A stretch of DNA of 53,949 bases from Kluyvera georgiana ATCC 51603 (lineage in GTDB: Bacteria; Pseudomonadota; Gammaproteobacteria; Enterobacterales; Enterobacteriaceae), in the NCBI RefSeq assembly GCF_001654985.1, contig NZ_LXEU01000100.1, forward strand, positions 1-53,949. Reading direction: 5' to 3'. The position numbers and the translations under genes are program-made. Shown piece by piece: positions 37,892-47,355 of the stretch. Every line of letters starts with the position of its first letter. Positions within the stretch are counted from its first letter, which is position 1. Under the pieces are notes generated by a model. That model did not search any database and was not told the origin of the DNA. It saw nothing but the letters and a program-made list of their open reading frames with translations.

Positions 37892-38422
37892 ATGAAGGCT
37901 GCTCTTGTCCGGGATGAAGATAAATTTGCGTTAACACAAAAAATGGTAAAATTAGGGTTTCGTCGAAAAATCATTGTGCATTCGCTTAATGCGAGTGACC
38001 GCGTTATTGATTTTTTGCGTAAAGAGTTCCATCTGAGTGATGTATCGATCGGACGGCTTAAACATTCAGAAACGCTGCTCAACACGACACATAAAAAAGT
38101 TGAAGCAACCAATTTTATGAGTATCTATCTGCGACGTTCGAAAGACCCAAACAACAGCGACAACATCGTTGATGTGGTTAGTGCGTTCGAAATTTACCGG
38201 GAACTAAATCTAAAATTCCGCCCGGAAGAAGCTTCAAAAGTGATGATTGATGCCAATGAGGCCTGGACTCTTGCGCGTGATTTTCGGGCCGAAGAAATAC
38301 GCATGGTAAGGTGTTTCCGTTGCGACCTTTCATTTATTTCTCCGCAGAGTTGTGACCGTCCACGGAAAAAACATATTTGTCCGTTCTGCTCTGATGCAGA
38401 AGCTGAAAATGAAAGCTCGTAA
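37892..38422 (+). CDS. FlhC-like transcriptional activator (AcaC/SetC type, 176 aa)
   Basis: FlhC features are visible. The N-terminus is LVRDEDKFALTQKMVKLGFR, DNA-contact-type basic helices follow, and the C-terminal zinc site is MVRCFRCDLSF ... KKHICPFCSD, giving four cysteines as in FlhC. In IncC and SXT elements the pair AcaDC/SetDC switches on transfer. The ATG at 37892 has GGAG 9 nt upstream. The gene is closed by a strong terminator. It is the prime candidate for the factor acting on the CTTCGTCACCTG boxes. Confidence 0.75.
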   Translation: MKAALVRDEDKFALTQKMVKLGFRRKIIVHSLNASDRVIDFLRKEFHLSDVSIGRLKHSETLLNTTHKKVEATNFMSIYLRRSKDPNNSDNIVDVVSAFEIYRELNLKFRPEEASKVMIDANEAWTLARDFRAEEIRMVRCFRCDLSFISPQSCDRPRKKHICPFCSDAEAENESS

Positions 38423-38440
38423 GTGACTAAGCTAAATTTC

Positions 38441-38470
38441 ATAAAAAAGCCCGTTTTAACGGGTTTTTTT
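38441..38470. terminator. Bidirectional terminator after the FlhC-like gene
   Basis: AAAAAAGCCCG and CGGGTTTTTTT flank TTTTAA. The stem is short (CCCGTT/AACGGG) but has T-runs on both strands. Confidence 0.85.
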
Positions 38471-38482
38471 ATTACCTGGGTA

Positions 38483-38512
38483 CTTCGTCACCTGAATGAG
38501 TCGGGTTAGTAT
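38483..38512 (+). promoter_or_regulatory. Box promoter (CTTCGTCACCTG, 17 bp, TAGTAT), plus strand
   Basis: The perfect 12-mer lies at 38483-38494 and TAGTAT at 38507-38512 with a 17-bp spacer. It drives the lipoprotein gene. The plus-strand location, right behind the FlhC-like gene, supports the box as a directional promoter element. Confidence 0.75.
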
Positions 38513-38549
38513 TGAATAACAAACCTACTGGTGTCCCAAGGAAAATAAA

Positions 38550-39320
38550 ATGAAGAAAATCTCTGGTCTTGCTTTGGTGTCGTTGATGTTGGTTGGTTGT
38601 GCGGCTTCTCAACCCCCGGCTATGCCGGTGGACTCCAATCCATCTGATGCGTTGAAATTTGCCCGAGCGATGGATTTACGTCAAATTACCGATGCTGGCG
38701 ATCAATATCTTATCTATAACGGGTTTTTATCCAATGGCCAGATTGTTCCTCTTAAATCACCGGTTAAAGCTGGTGAAAATGGAGTGGCTAACAGTGGCGG
38801 TAATGGGTTGGCAGATGTTGCAGCTGGCTTCGCTACACACACATCATTCATTCCGGTTCTGTCTGTCTTAACGGCCCGGCGAGCAGCTGCTATTAGTGAT
38901 GGCATTGTACGTGTCGCGTCGTGGAACGGTAAATCTCAGGAAGATAATGAGCGCGAGGTCAACACTATACTCTGGAATACGCTGACCCGAATGGACGGAT
39001 ACAAAGTAGGGGGAGTGTGCGAGGGTAAAGGTGGTGCTGTTGAAATTCTTGTTCGCCGGAAAGCAACAAACGGCGATTGGTTATCGTATGCCGATATTGC
39101 CCCAACGTTGCCTAAACCACCTATCAACGTCAGCGGTCACGCGACATTCATACTCGGTAATGAATGTTTCAATCTCTATGCAACCCGAGTTTCAAATGTG
39201 AAACTGGTTAAAGCAATGAGTAAAGAACTGGGCGCTCAACGAGCTCTATTCTTGCCTGGTTCCCCTGAGCATGAGCCGATGGTGTTCAGCGACGGCAAGC
39301 AGTACCTGTTCAGGAAATAA
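38550..39320 (+). CDS. Lipoprotein (256 aa)
   Basis: The signal peptide MKKISGLALVSLMLVGC has a lipobox LVGC. The mature protein contains a Gly-rich stretch (VANSGGNGLADVAAGFATHT) followed by a domain with paired cysteines (GGVCEGKG, GNECFNLY). No family was recognised. It sits between the activator genes and traN and has its own box promoter, so it may belong to the transfer or surface apparatus. AAGGA precedes the ATG. Confidence 0.75.
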   Translation: MKKISGLALVSLMLVGCAASQPPAMPVDSNPSDALKFARAMDLRQITDAGDQYLIYNGFLSNGQIVPLKSPVKAGENGVANSGGNGLADVAAGFATHTSFIPVLSVLTARRAAAISDGIVRVASWNGKSQEDNEREVNTILWNTLTRMDGYKVGGVCEGKGGAVEILVRRKATNGDWLSYADIAPTLPKPPINVSGHATFILGNECFNLYATRVSNVKLVKAMSKELGAQRALFLPGSPEHEPMVFSDGKQYLFRK

Positions 39321-39354
39321 AAAAAAGCCCCGACATAAAATCGGGGCTTTTTAT
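39321..39354. terminator. Bidirectional terminator between lipoprotein gene and traN
   Basis: AAAAAGCCCCGA and TCGGGGCTTTTT flank CATAAAA. It serves both converging genes. Confidence 0.9.
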
Positions 39355-39363
39355 TTGCCAAGG

Positions 39364-42021
39364 CTATTGAGTCTTCAGTACGGCCTCTGTACTTGATTTT
39401 GCAGCGTCTACATCAATGCTGTTAACACCGCTCTGGAAACGCTCCAGAGTGTTCTGGCGTGAGCCATCGATATTCAACACGCTTCCTTTACCGGTTATCT
39501 TATCCAGATTTATCTCGGAAGCTTTTGGGAGAAGTTTTGCCTCGTAAAGTGAGCCAATCCATTCTGATAAGTCGATTTTATTAAAATCGATCCGACCAAA
39601 TTCTTCTAATGTCAGAGCTCTACAATCTGGGTTCTTTTTATCACCCCAGCCGATACCTAGCATTGGTCTTCCTTGCTCCTGAATAATGCGACCGATCTGC
39701 GAATCAAATGTGCAATAACTTGATCGTTTCTCGATACAGACACCCAGGAACTTTGTTTCACACCAACTGGATATATGCACGGCTAGTTTAGTTTCTTTCT
39801 TGACGGCCAGCTTAAATTCATCAGAAGTACAAGCCCAGATGATGTTAACCAGAATGTTGGCAATCTGATAGGCCATATAAGCGTACCCAACAACGGATAT
39901 AGCGGAGACTATTGTGGACGACAATTGCACAGATGTTGCCAAGCCTGATGACGTTACAGCGGCCCCTCCTTCAAAAGCCGCACTTTCAAAAAGCATATTT
40001 GTTGCCGCAGGGCCGAAGGTGTCAAGCGTCCACTGAGCAACCTGTTTAGTCAGCGCTCCGATAGCCTGATTCATTAATCCAGACAACCCAGCTTCTGTAG
40101 CTTGCTGAGCGGCTTCAGTGCCTGCCGTACCTACCAGACTGTTGAATGCCGAAATTGCAGGACGGGTAATTGTATCGATGGCATTAGTCATGAGCTCGGA
40201 ACCCATATCAAAAATGCCTTTCCCTTGTTCGAACATACCGGCTTTAACCGCGACAGCATCTGCAATTTTCAGGGTGTAATAAGATAACTGCAAATACTGA
40301 ATCCAGTTGACATCTACAGGTTGATCGCAACAATCCACCCAACCGCCCATAGCCGATTTACATTGAGCTGACTCACCCTTGAAAAGAGTACATGAGCGGT
40401 TCGTTTCATCAGTATCATCGCCGCACTTCATTTCATTCAATGCGTAAGTTGCGGCCTGAAGGGTTGCAACTGCTTTATTGAAATCACCGCTGGGTTCTGT
40501 TGATGGCTGAAGGCAAGAACCATTCAGGCACTGAACTGCACCAGGGCACACATAAGTATCAGTGGCAGAGGTATTGGGTACGACGACATCTGTTCCGCAA
40601 TCCCAAACTTCTGTAGCCTGCCAGCATCCGTTTTTGTCCCCCTCAGCACCAGTAATGCAGGTGGATTTGATGAACTTACATGCGGTATCAGCATCATACT
40701 GCTTACAGGTGTTGTTAACACCAGCGTCAGTCCCACAGTTAGAAACCACGGTAGCCGATTTGCAGAACGGGGATAGGCCACTGATAGGTGGCTTAGCAAG
40801 CTGACTTTCGCATATACGAGCACCATTAATTGTTGCGCATCCATTAGCATCAGGCGTGACAGTTTCGCGGCAGGTGACCGTATAGTTCTGGCAATAACCG
40901 GCGTTTATGGCTTTCAGCAACGTATCGAATTGTTCCGGTTTATCGACAGTCCATTCGTTATCCGAAATGATCTTGCTCGGGTCGAAGTTAATATAGATAA
41001 GAGCATAACCTTCGCCACTGCCGGTTACCGACACTCGGTTTTTGAAATTAAGAACTCCATTCATGGGAGTGTTTCGAATTTGCGCAGTGACATCTACATT
41101 AATTGACTGATCCCAACTGGTGCTAAGTTCACACTTTCCAGCTGTTTCGGGGGGGAACGTACCAGTACCGTATGGCCCACCCCATACAAGGCTAGCTCGG
41201 TCTGTTCCGCCGACGTAAATTTGCATATAGTCATCCCATTTTGCCCTGACTATCCTGGCGCTGGTGACTGCCTGCGGATTGTAAACGGTGACAGCCATTG
41301 CCTGTTCGAAAATCTTACAATTGCCGTCCCAGTAGTTATCCCCAACAGTGCCGAGCCAGAGCTCGATACAGTTAGTCCCGCAGGAACCGATGTTTGCAGC
41401 CCCGCTATAATGCGAAAGCATACCGGCTACGTAAGGATGGTAGAGAGTAAATGTGCCGCTAACACTCGTGGTACGGGTACATTCCCGGTAGTCAGGAATG
41501 TGATTAACGGTATCTTTGTTGGTCATGGTGCGCGTCATTGAGCAGTCACCAAGATCCTGCATGTATTTATCCTGATTTTCCAGGAAGTCTTTGTGGCCAT
41601 CAAAGATGGAATCGTCGGGCTTAAGGTTTGCCGTAGTTTTCGTCGAGCCCACCAGCGTTCGATAAGCTTCACCGCGAAGAGAATCTTCTGTTTTCAGATT
41701 GGCGTTGGTCGTGTTGCCAAGTTTTAACGTGTTGCTGTCATCCCCGAATGTACCTGTCAGGCTATCCAGTGAAGTTGATGAACCCTGATTTGGGTAAGCC
41801 GAGTTCAGGTCAACGGCCTGGCCTTTTCCATACTGAACCGTACCATTTGACGTAGCTGATACCTGCGGAAGTGTTTTGTAGAAATTGGTAGCTGATGTGA
41901 CGTTTTCCTGGGTCGTAGCGGAAAAGGCATACGGCACGTAGGATACAACACCAAGGTGACATAACATCGTAATTGTGCAGAGTGGTCTGTAAAACCATTT
42001 TTTTCGGAAAAGGTTTTTCAT
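39364..42021 (-). CDS. traN: TraN, mating-pair stabilisation outer-membrane protein (885 aa)
   Basis: A long signal region (MKNLFRKKWFYRPLCTITML and onward to AFSA) is followed by a Cys-rich body. Many cysteines lie between about residues 390 and 560 (for example VTCRETVTPDANGC, CNGSCLQ). A C-terminal domain has the TraN-type words CTFDSQIGRIIQEQGRPMLG and WCETKFLGVC. It is larger than F TraN (602 aa), as in MOBH-type plasmids. TraN at the recipient contact stabilises mating pairs. AAGGTGA precedes the ATG. It is separated from traG by a small plus-strand gene. Confidence 0.92.
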   Translation of the reverse strand: MKNLFRKKWFYRPLCTITMLCHLGVVSYVPYAFSATTQENVTSATNFYKTLPQVSATSNGTVQYGKGQAVDLNSAYPNQGSSTSLDSLTGTFGDDSNTLKLGNTTNANLKTEDSLRGEAYRTLVGSTKTTANLKPDDSIFDGHKDFLENQDKYMQDLGDCSMTRTMTNKDTVNHIPDYRECTRTTSVSGTFTLYHPYVAGMLSHYSGAANIGSCGTNCIELWLGTVGDNYWDGNCKIFEQAMAVTVYNPQAVTSARIVRAKWDDYMQIYVGGTDRASLVWGGPYGTGTFPPETAGKCELSTSWDQSINVDVTAQIRNTPMNGVLNFKNRVSVTGSGEGYALIYINFDPSKIISDNEWTVDKPEQFDTLLKAINAGYCQNYTVTCRETVTPDANGCATINGARICESQLAKPPISGLSPFCKSATVVSNCGTDAGVNNTCKQYDADTACKFIKSTCITGAEGDKNGCWQATEVWDCGTDVVVPNTSATDTYVCPGAVQCLNGSCLQPSTEPSGDFNKAVATLQAATYALNEMKCGDDTDETNRSCTLFKGESAQCKSAMGGWVDCCDQPVDVNWIQYLQLSYYTLKIADAVAVKAGMFEQGKGIFDMGSELMTNAIDTITRPAISAFNSLVGTAGTEAAQQATEAGLSGLMNQAIGALTKQVAQWTLDTFGPAATNMLFESAAFEGGAAVTSSGLATSVQLSSTIVSAISVVGYAYMAYQIANILVNIIWACTSDEFKLAVKKETKLAVHISSWCETKFLGVCIEKRSSYCTFDSQIGRIIQEQGRPMLGIGWGDKKNPDCRALTLEEFGRIDFNKIDLSEWIGSLYEAKLLPKASEINLDKITGKGSVLNIDGSRQNTLERFQSGVNSIDVDAAKSSTEAVLKTQ

Positions 42022-42079
42022 TCTATGATCACCTTTGTCGTGGTTACTGATTATGAAGTCAAAGATCTCGATAACTAAA

Positions 42080-42109
42080 TTTCGTCAGCCAGCATTTCTA
42101 TGCGAAGCT
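42080..42109 (+). promoter_or_regulatory. Box promoter (TTTCGTCAGCCA, 17 bp, GAAGCT), plus strand
   Basis: TTCGTC lies at 42081-42086 and a weak -10 GAAGCT at 42104-42109. It reads towards the 65-aa gene, away from traN. Confidence 0.5.
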
Positions 42110-42225
42110 ACTAAAATGAAGGATTAAGCAGGCAGCGTATTAAACAGACTGGTTTCAGACAATAAAGAAGGACGGCAAAACGAGGGTGTTTTCTGCGTTC
42201 TGATTATTACCGACTGGAGGTGCTT

Positions 42226-42423
42226 ATGGACATGTTTGGTATAACGGGCCTTATCCCATTATCGGGGCCAAGCGATTCAGATTATGGCGGTGGAAATGGT
42301 CGAAGAGGCCGTGGAAGAAAAGGGCGGACGGCCAAAAGTAAATGTGAGCGAATGTGGGAGTTTTATATTCTGTTCTATTCTTTATTGAGCCTTCCTGTTG
42401 TTTATATGTTTGCCACTACGTAA
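42226..42423 (+). CDS. Small membrane protein in the tra region (65 aa)
   Basis: The ATG at 42226 has GGAGG 5 nt upstream. A Gly/Arg-rich basic stretch (GGGNGRRGRGRKGRTAKSK) is followed by one C-terminal membrane span (FYILFYSLLSLPVVYMFA). Plus strand between traN and traG, both of which are on minus. A long leader of about 110 nt follows the box promoter. Function unknown; entry exclusion or pilus-related roles are guesses. Confidence 0.6.
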   Translation: MDMFGITGLIPLSGPSDSDYGGGNGRRGRGRKGRTAKSKCERMWEFYILFYSLLSLPVVYMFATT

Positions 42424-42452
42424 AAGCCCCGCCAGGCTGGCAGGGCTTTATT
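42424..42452. terminator. Bidirectional terminator between the 65-aa gene and traG
   Basis: AAAGCCC and GGGCTTT with inner GCC/GGC form a stem, flanked by T-rich ends on both strands. Confidence 0.8.
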
Positions 42453-42457
42453 ACGAA

Positions 42458-45400
42458 TCACTTTTTCGATGAAATAATCATGTCATCGTTTCCGCCGCTA
42501 TGGCCACCTTTACCTTCCTTATGTCGCGGATGAACCGGGACATACTCCTGATGCGATTGAGTAGTTCGTGCAGGTGGCGGATCACTGAACATTGTACCTC
42601 CGTTATTTGAATCGCTATGGCCACCAGCACCGTGGGCATTAACGGTCATAGTTTCAGCTTCGCCATATCCCTGGTTGTGGGTTCCCATCGCATAGGGAAC
42701 ACCATCGCCTACAGAAGAACCTCCATTAGATGCCTGATGCATTCCTCCAAGGTTATTGGCCATACCTCCGGTGTTATATTCATGCGTCTGACGATCTGTA
42801 TTCAAAGCAGTTGTAGCCTGCTGAATAATGGATCCATCATTTGCTGAACGGTCTAAACCGGCATTATCAATACGGGCAGCAATACCACGGGCAAGGGATG
42901 TATTCCCGCCAGAAACGGTTCCATTGTTATTTTCCCCACCTGTCGCGAGTTGAATACGTGCCATCATGTCACTGCGGGCCTGGGAAAGTTGTTGCTCAGA
43001 CGCTCCAGCTTTGGTCATCGCGTAGTAATTCACAATGGAATCTCGCGCTGCTTCGCGGTTTGCATCACCACCCAACGGAATTTCTCCGGCGATTGATTTG
43101 GCCTGGTTATGCACCTGCTCATAAACCGGGCTTTCCTTGAACGCATTGCTGACATGAGAAACGAGCTTGTTAAAGTCTCCAGTGATACCGCCGAGATTAT
43201 AGTGGTTGTTTTCGAAGTCATTCGCGGCGGTGTTACCCGCTTTAGTCATGACTTCACCTTGATTTCCTTTATGAATTTGATCAACTGCACCGCTATTCTG
43301 TCCACCGACAGTATTAACCTGGCCTTGCCCATAACCATCTGACGATGAAGCATGTGCATCACCCAACGCACCGTAAGAACGGCCAGTTACAGCATTTACC
43401 GAGTTACTAACGTCCGCTGCACCAGCAACTGCCCGGCCACCTGCACTTTCAGCTCCGCCACTCACTCCACGGTATTGCTCAGATGCGGTTGTGGTCAACG
43501 CTGGGCTGGAGTCAGCGTTAATGAACCCGGCTTTGGCTGCTACTGCACCTGCTAAACCAAGTTCACTGGCTGCTTTGAATTGCGCAAAGGTATGTGCATC
43601 TTCGTGAGTCATACCTAAAGAGGTCAGGCTCGCTGCATCACCGGCGATTTTGCTGGATAGTTCAGGGTGCGCCGCGAGGGTTTGAGTCAATGTTGCTTGT
43701 GCATCATGGTTACGACCAATAGCCGTAGCAAGTTGCGCTGCGTTCATTGTCTGGCCCATTGAGGTACTTGAAGCAAACAAGTTTGCTTCCTGGAAATTCT
43801 TTTGTGCGGACTGCATTCTTTGATTTGCCTCAGCAAAAGAACGAGTCGACTGAGAACTTTCTCCTTCTTGCGATAAGGACTGGTACATCGCACTTGCTGC
43901 CGTGTTGACGATGCGTGACTGGGTAGCGCTGTCGACTTTATGCGATGTGGCACTGTCCGTAGAACCGTACTTAGCGCTGTTGTCATTACTCAGCCCACTG
44001 CTTTCTGCCTCTGAACGAGACATACCACCCTTAACGCCTACACCACCGCTTGGGCTTCCAAATCCCCCACCGACGCTCGCATCGCTTTTGGCTATTGATA
44101 CAAGCGCCTGCATATCAGAAATTCCTTGTTCTTTAGCTACAGAACTAACATAGGCGCGGTCAGAGCTGCTCAAGCTTGCAAATGCTGCGTTTGAAGCATC
44201 ACTGTAAACCTGCGAATGCCCCCCAGAGTTCATGTTGCTGGCCACCTGGCTAATCATTGCGCCGGATTGAGCAGTCAACGAGCTAGAGGCTGCATCAAGT
44301 TCCTGCTTAGCACTGGACAGGTTGTGAGTAGCGACCTGTTTCATATCAATGTTTGGGAGAGTGCCAGAAGACCCACCCATGATCGTCCCTTGCGTTGGGT
44401 TAAATTCGGCTTCAGAGCCACGGGTATTGATTGGTGGAGCGTTTGTAACATCCGGCGATAGGGTTTTGGTATCAGCTGCTGAAGGAGCGGCAGCAGAATT
44501 GGCCAGCGAGTTAAACGCTACGGAACTGCCCCATACAATGAACCCACCTAATGCCGGTATCATTCCATATAAATTACCAGCCAGGCCGATGCTTTTTTGA
44601 GTCTCGAATAACAGCTGGTATAGCTGGGCAAAACTAAGACCACCGGAACCCGAACTGACAAGTATTTGGCTTGATGCATCACGGATGCTATTCAACACAT
44701 ACATGTTTACTACAGCTGCCAATGGTAACCATGTCCACGTCCAGAAGATGACGAGAAAATACTTCATCACCAACCTGATCCCCATAATACCCAGGCCGAA
44801 AAGGAAGGCCATGAAAGGGGCAAGGGCGTAAATAATCCCCTGAAAAATGGGCATGAATGACCCCATCCAGCTTAAAAAGGATGAGCCGGAAGATGACCAC
44901 TGGAATGCTTGCTGGGTCATTGTCTGCGCACGTGTGACCGCAGCAGTACCACGAAAGGAACTTTCAAGGCCATACATCGGCATTTCTCTGAATGACGGAT
45001 ACATGACCATCATGAGTTGGAAGTCACGTATATCCGTTCCCATGATATTGAAGAAATTTAAAACCTCTTGAGTTTTTCCAGACCCTGAGCATGTAGCGCC
45101 ACCACACGTGCGCCCAGCTGCGGCATAGGAACGGGCAAAAGATGCATCGAGAGCCGCTGAGTTCAGAGTAGCCAGGCCTTTGAGCTTCGTATAAGCATCA
45201 GCACATGTGTATAAGGAACCACCTTTTGCAGATTCATCAGTTGCTGTCGACCAACCACTACGGACGTTGTCATAGATAACTACGCGTTGAAATGAGTCAT
45301 TTGAAGCTAGCCCGGATACCCCTTGATTGGAGCGGTACATTGAAGCAAACGTTTTTGAACCACGAATTATGTCGTTACCTACACAATTCTTAACATAGTT

Positions 45401-45901
45401 AGAAATGCTACCATCCAGATCACCATAACCTTCTGTTTCACCAGTCCAGCGCATGGGCGATTTCATGGTGTCGTACAGTGTGGCGAGAGTGAAAAGGGGA
45501 TCAAGTGACCCGTATTCCGTCATTGAAGGAACAGAGAAGGCTTGTTCCATTTTTTCAGTAGTGGCATATCCAACTGTCGAAATAAGGGAAGCCGCAGCTG
45601 CAAGGCCAGCAGGTACGTTGTCTACGGCTTTGAAACGGCCAGTAGTTACGTCCTCGATATTGACGCGCATTGAGACACTGAAAAAGATAAAATACATCAC
45701 TATAGCGATACCCATTTGCCCAAGTGATAATGTTTTACCTGCCGTGATTGCGGCTGCGATAACCACTCCGATGACGCCAATTAACGCAGCTATTTTGAAT
45801 AATGAGGCGTAAGTACCGTCATTAAACAACATAGCAACCGCATTAAAAATATTGTAGATAAATTCAATGTTACCTACGGTATATACGTTCCATTCACTCA
45901 T
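42458..45901 (-). CDS. traG: TraG, mating-pair stabilisation and pilus assembly inner-membrane protein (1147 aa)
   Basis: The N-terminal ~480 residues carry several membrane spans (for example SLFKIAALIGVIGVVIAAAI and GIMGIRLVMKYFLVIFWTWT). The C-terminal ~650 residues are a soluble Ser/Ala/Gln-rich region with coiled stretches, as in F TraG (938 aa). The N-terminal part acts in pilus assembly and the C-terminal part in mating-pair stabilisation. It starts 15 bp after traH in the order traF-traH-traG. Confidence 0.92.
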   Translation of the reverse strand: MSEWNVYTVGNIEFIYNIFNAVAMLFNDGTYASLFKIAALIGVIGVVIAAAITAGKTLSLGQMGIAIVMYFIFFSVSMRVNIEDVTTGRFKAVDNVPAGLAAAASLISTVGYATTEKMEQAFSVPSMTEYGSLDPLFTLATLYDTMKSPMRWTGETEGYGDLDGSISNYVKNCVGNDIIRGSKTFASMYRSNQGVSGLASNDSFQRVVIYDNVRSGWSTATDESAKGGSLYTCADAYTKLKGLATLNSAALDASFARSYAAAGRTCGGATCSGSGKTQEVLNFFNIMGTDIRDFQLMMVMYPSFREMPMYGLESSFRGTAAVTRAQTMTQQAFQWSSSGSSFLSWMGSFMPIFQGIIYALAPFMAFLFGLGIMGIRLVMKYFLVIFWTWTWLPLAAVVNMYVLNSIRDASSQILVSSGSGGLSFAQLYQLLFETQKSIGLAGNLYGMIPALGGFIVWGSSVAFNSLANSAAAPSAADTKTLSPDVTNAPPINTRGSEAEFNPTQGTIMGGSSGTLPNIDMKQVATHNLSSAKQELDAASSSLTAQSGAMISQVASNMNSGGHSQVYSDASNAAFASLSSSDRAYVSSVAKEQGISDMQALVSIAKSDASVGGGFGSPSGGVGVKGGMSRSEAESSGLSNDNSAKYGSTDSATSHKVDSATQSRIVNTAASAMYQSLSQEGESSQSTRSFAEANQRMQSAQKNFQEANLFASSTSMGQTMNAAQLATAIGRNHDAQATLTQTLAAHPELSSKIAGDAASLTSLGMTHEDAHTFAQFKAASELGLAGAVAAKAGFINADSSPALTTTASEQYRGVSGGAESAGGRAVAGAADVSNSVNAVTGRSYGALGDAHASSSDGYGQGQVNTVGGQNSGAVDQIHKGNQGEVMTKAGNTAANDFENNHYNLGGITGDFNKLVSHVSNAFKESPVYEQVHNQAKSIAGEIPLGGDANREAARDSIVNYYAMTKAGASEQQLSQARSDMMARIQLATGGENNNGTVSGGNTSLARGIAARIDNAGLDRSANDGSIIQQATTALNTDRQTHEYNTGGMANNLGGMHQASNGGSSVGDGVPYAMGTHNQGYGEAETMTVNAHGAGGHSDSNNGGTMFSDPPPARTTQSHQEYVPVHPRHKEGKGGHSGGNDDMIISSKK

Positions 45902-45915
45902 GTTTAAATGCCCTC

Positions 45916-47355
45916 TTAGAGCGAGCCGTTAAAAGAGGCTTCAGACTCATAATGAGTCTGGGGAAGGGTTTTCATATAACTATTGAATGACTCGGGTATA
46001 CGGGCTTCCCCACCGTATCGGGCGATCATCGCACTATACGAAACGTAAAGGTTTTGCCGTGCCTTCTCAATTAATTCAGCAGCATCTTTATAATAAATGG
46101 ATGCGGATTTATCATTCTGCTGCATAAATCTAGCACCAGTGGCAGCTGCTGTAAGCATGTCGCTTAAATAGTTGTAAGCCGCTGAATAAGCAATTATTGG
46201 TGATAGCTCACGGACATACGAATACGATGCGCTTAAATCATGCCTGGCTATTTGCGTTGCTTTGCTTGACGCTCCTGTAACGTTGTAATAGTTTGCCTGG
46301 CGCAATCTGGCATCACCAGGATTAATACCATCTTTCGCGGCGCTTAAATATCCATTATCAATGAAGAATAAGGTTATATTGGCTGCAATACCTTTAAGGG
46401 CTTTTGTCTGTTTTTTTGGATTCTCACAAGTGGCTGTTTGTCCTGAGCAAGACCAAAAGTCAAAACTATCGTCACCATTAATGAAAGAGTCCAGAACGTT
46501 GCCTGTAGCCAATGGAGCCAGATTAACAACGCTTTGTTTCGCGGAACCATCCTCAGCAGTACCAACCTCGCTTCCCACAATAATAGTGCCTGTCATGCTC
46601 ATAATAAGTTCTTTTTGTTCATCTTCAGAACCGGTGAACTGATCATTAAAATCACCATTCTGAAGCAAACACCACATGATATTACCGTAATCATTGCATG
46701 GTTTACGTTTGCCAGCCTGCTGCTTCTGAATTTCAGGAGCTTTGCCACCAGCAAAGTTTCCCCACATCGCCCCAAATTGATCAGATAGACCTGTAGTTGA
46801 CAGCTGGGATGAAACAGCAGCTTTTGCGCCATCACCGAATGCAGCAGCGGTATCGACCAGAAGTCCTTTGGCAAGCTGGCAAGAGTTCGCCGTTAAGTCA
46901 TTCATTTGTTGTATGATCGCCTGCATTTTCGATATAGCATTATCGAGTACGGCATCCATTGCATTTAGTGCCAACTGGAAAGCGAGACCGGCTGCATTGG
47001 ATGCAATATTTCGTAGCATCTGAACAAATTGTTCGGCATTGATGAATGAGAATGAACCGCCGAATAAATCAATACCGCCACAACCTCCGGCTGCTGTTGG
47101 TAGGCTAATCGTAACAGGTGTTAATGTGCGAAGTTTGTTTCTTAAAACGAATCCACCGCCTGTATAACCATCCCGTGTGACACTTTGATAATCCCCTGGC
47201 GCAGTGACATTGGACATTGAACCAAACATATTATCTAGCTGAGAGTTAATGCTGGTGGCGAAACTGTTTGCTGAAAATAAAATAGAAAACCCGATAGATA
47301 AGGCCATTAATGATTTACGAAAACCACATTTTGGTGTACGAGGTGAAATAATCAT
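45916..47355 (-). CDS. traH: TraH, pilus assembly protein (479 aa)
   Basis: A signal peptide (FRKSLMALSIGFSILFSANS region) is followed by the TraH landmarks NKLRTLTPVTISLPTAAGGC, GGIDLFGGSFSFINAEQF and the QLAKGL segment. Length is close to F TraH (458 aa). It is a periplasmic assembly protein of F-type systems. It starts inside the traF stop (4-nt overlap). Confidence 0.92.
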   Translation of the reverse strand: MIISPRTPKCGFRKSLMALSIGFSILFSANSFATSINSQLDNMFGSMSNVTAPGDYQSVTRDGYTGGGFVLRNKLRTLTPVTISLPTAAGGCGGIDLFGGSFSFINAEQFVQMLRNIASNAAGLAFQLALNAMDAVLDNAISKMQAIIQQMNDLTANSCQLAKGLLVDTAAAFGDGAKAAVSSQLSTTGLSDQFGAMWGNFAGGKAPEIQKQQAGKRKPCNDYGNIMWCLLQNGDFNDQFTGSEDEQKELIMSMTGTIIVGSEVGTAEDGSAKQSVVNLAPLATGNVLDSFINGDDSFDFWSCSGQTATCENPKKQTKALKGIAANITLFFIDNGYLSAAKDGINPGDARLRQANYYNVTGASSKATQIARHDLSASYSYVRELSPIIAYSAAYNYLSDMLTAAATGARFMQQNDKSASIYYKDAAELIEKARQNLYVSYSAMIARYGGEARIPESFNSYMKTLPQTHYESEASFNGSL

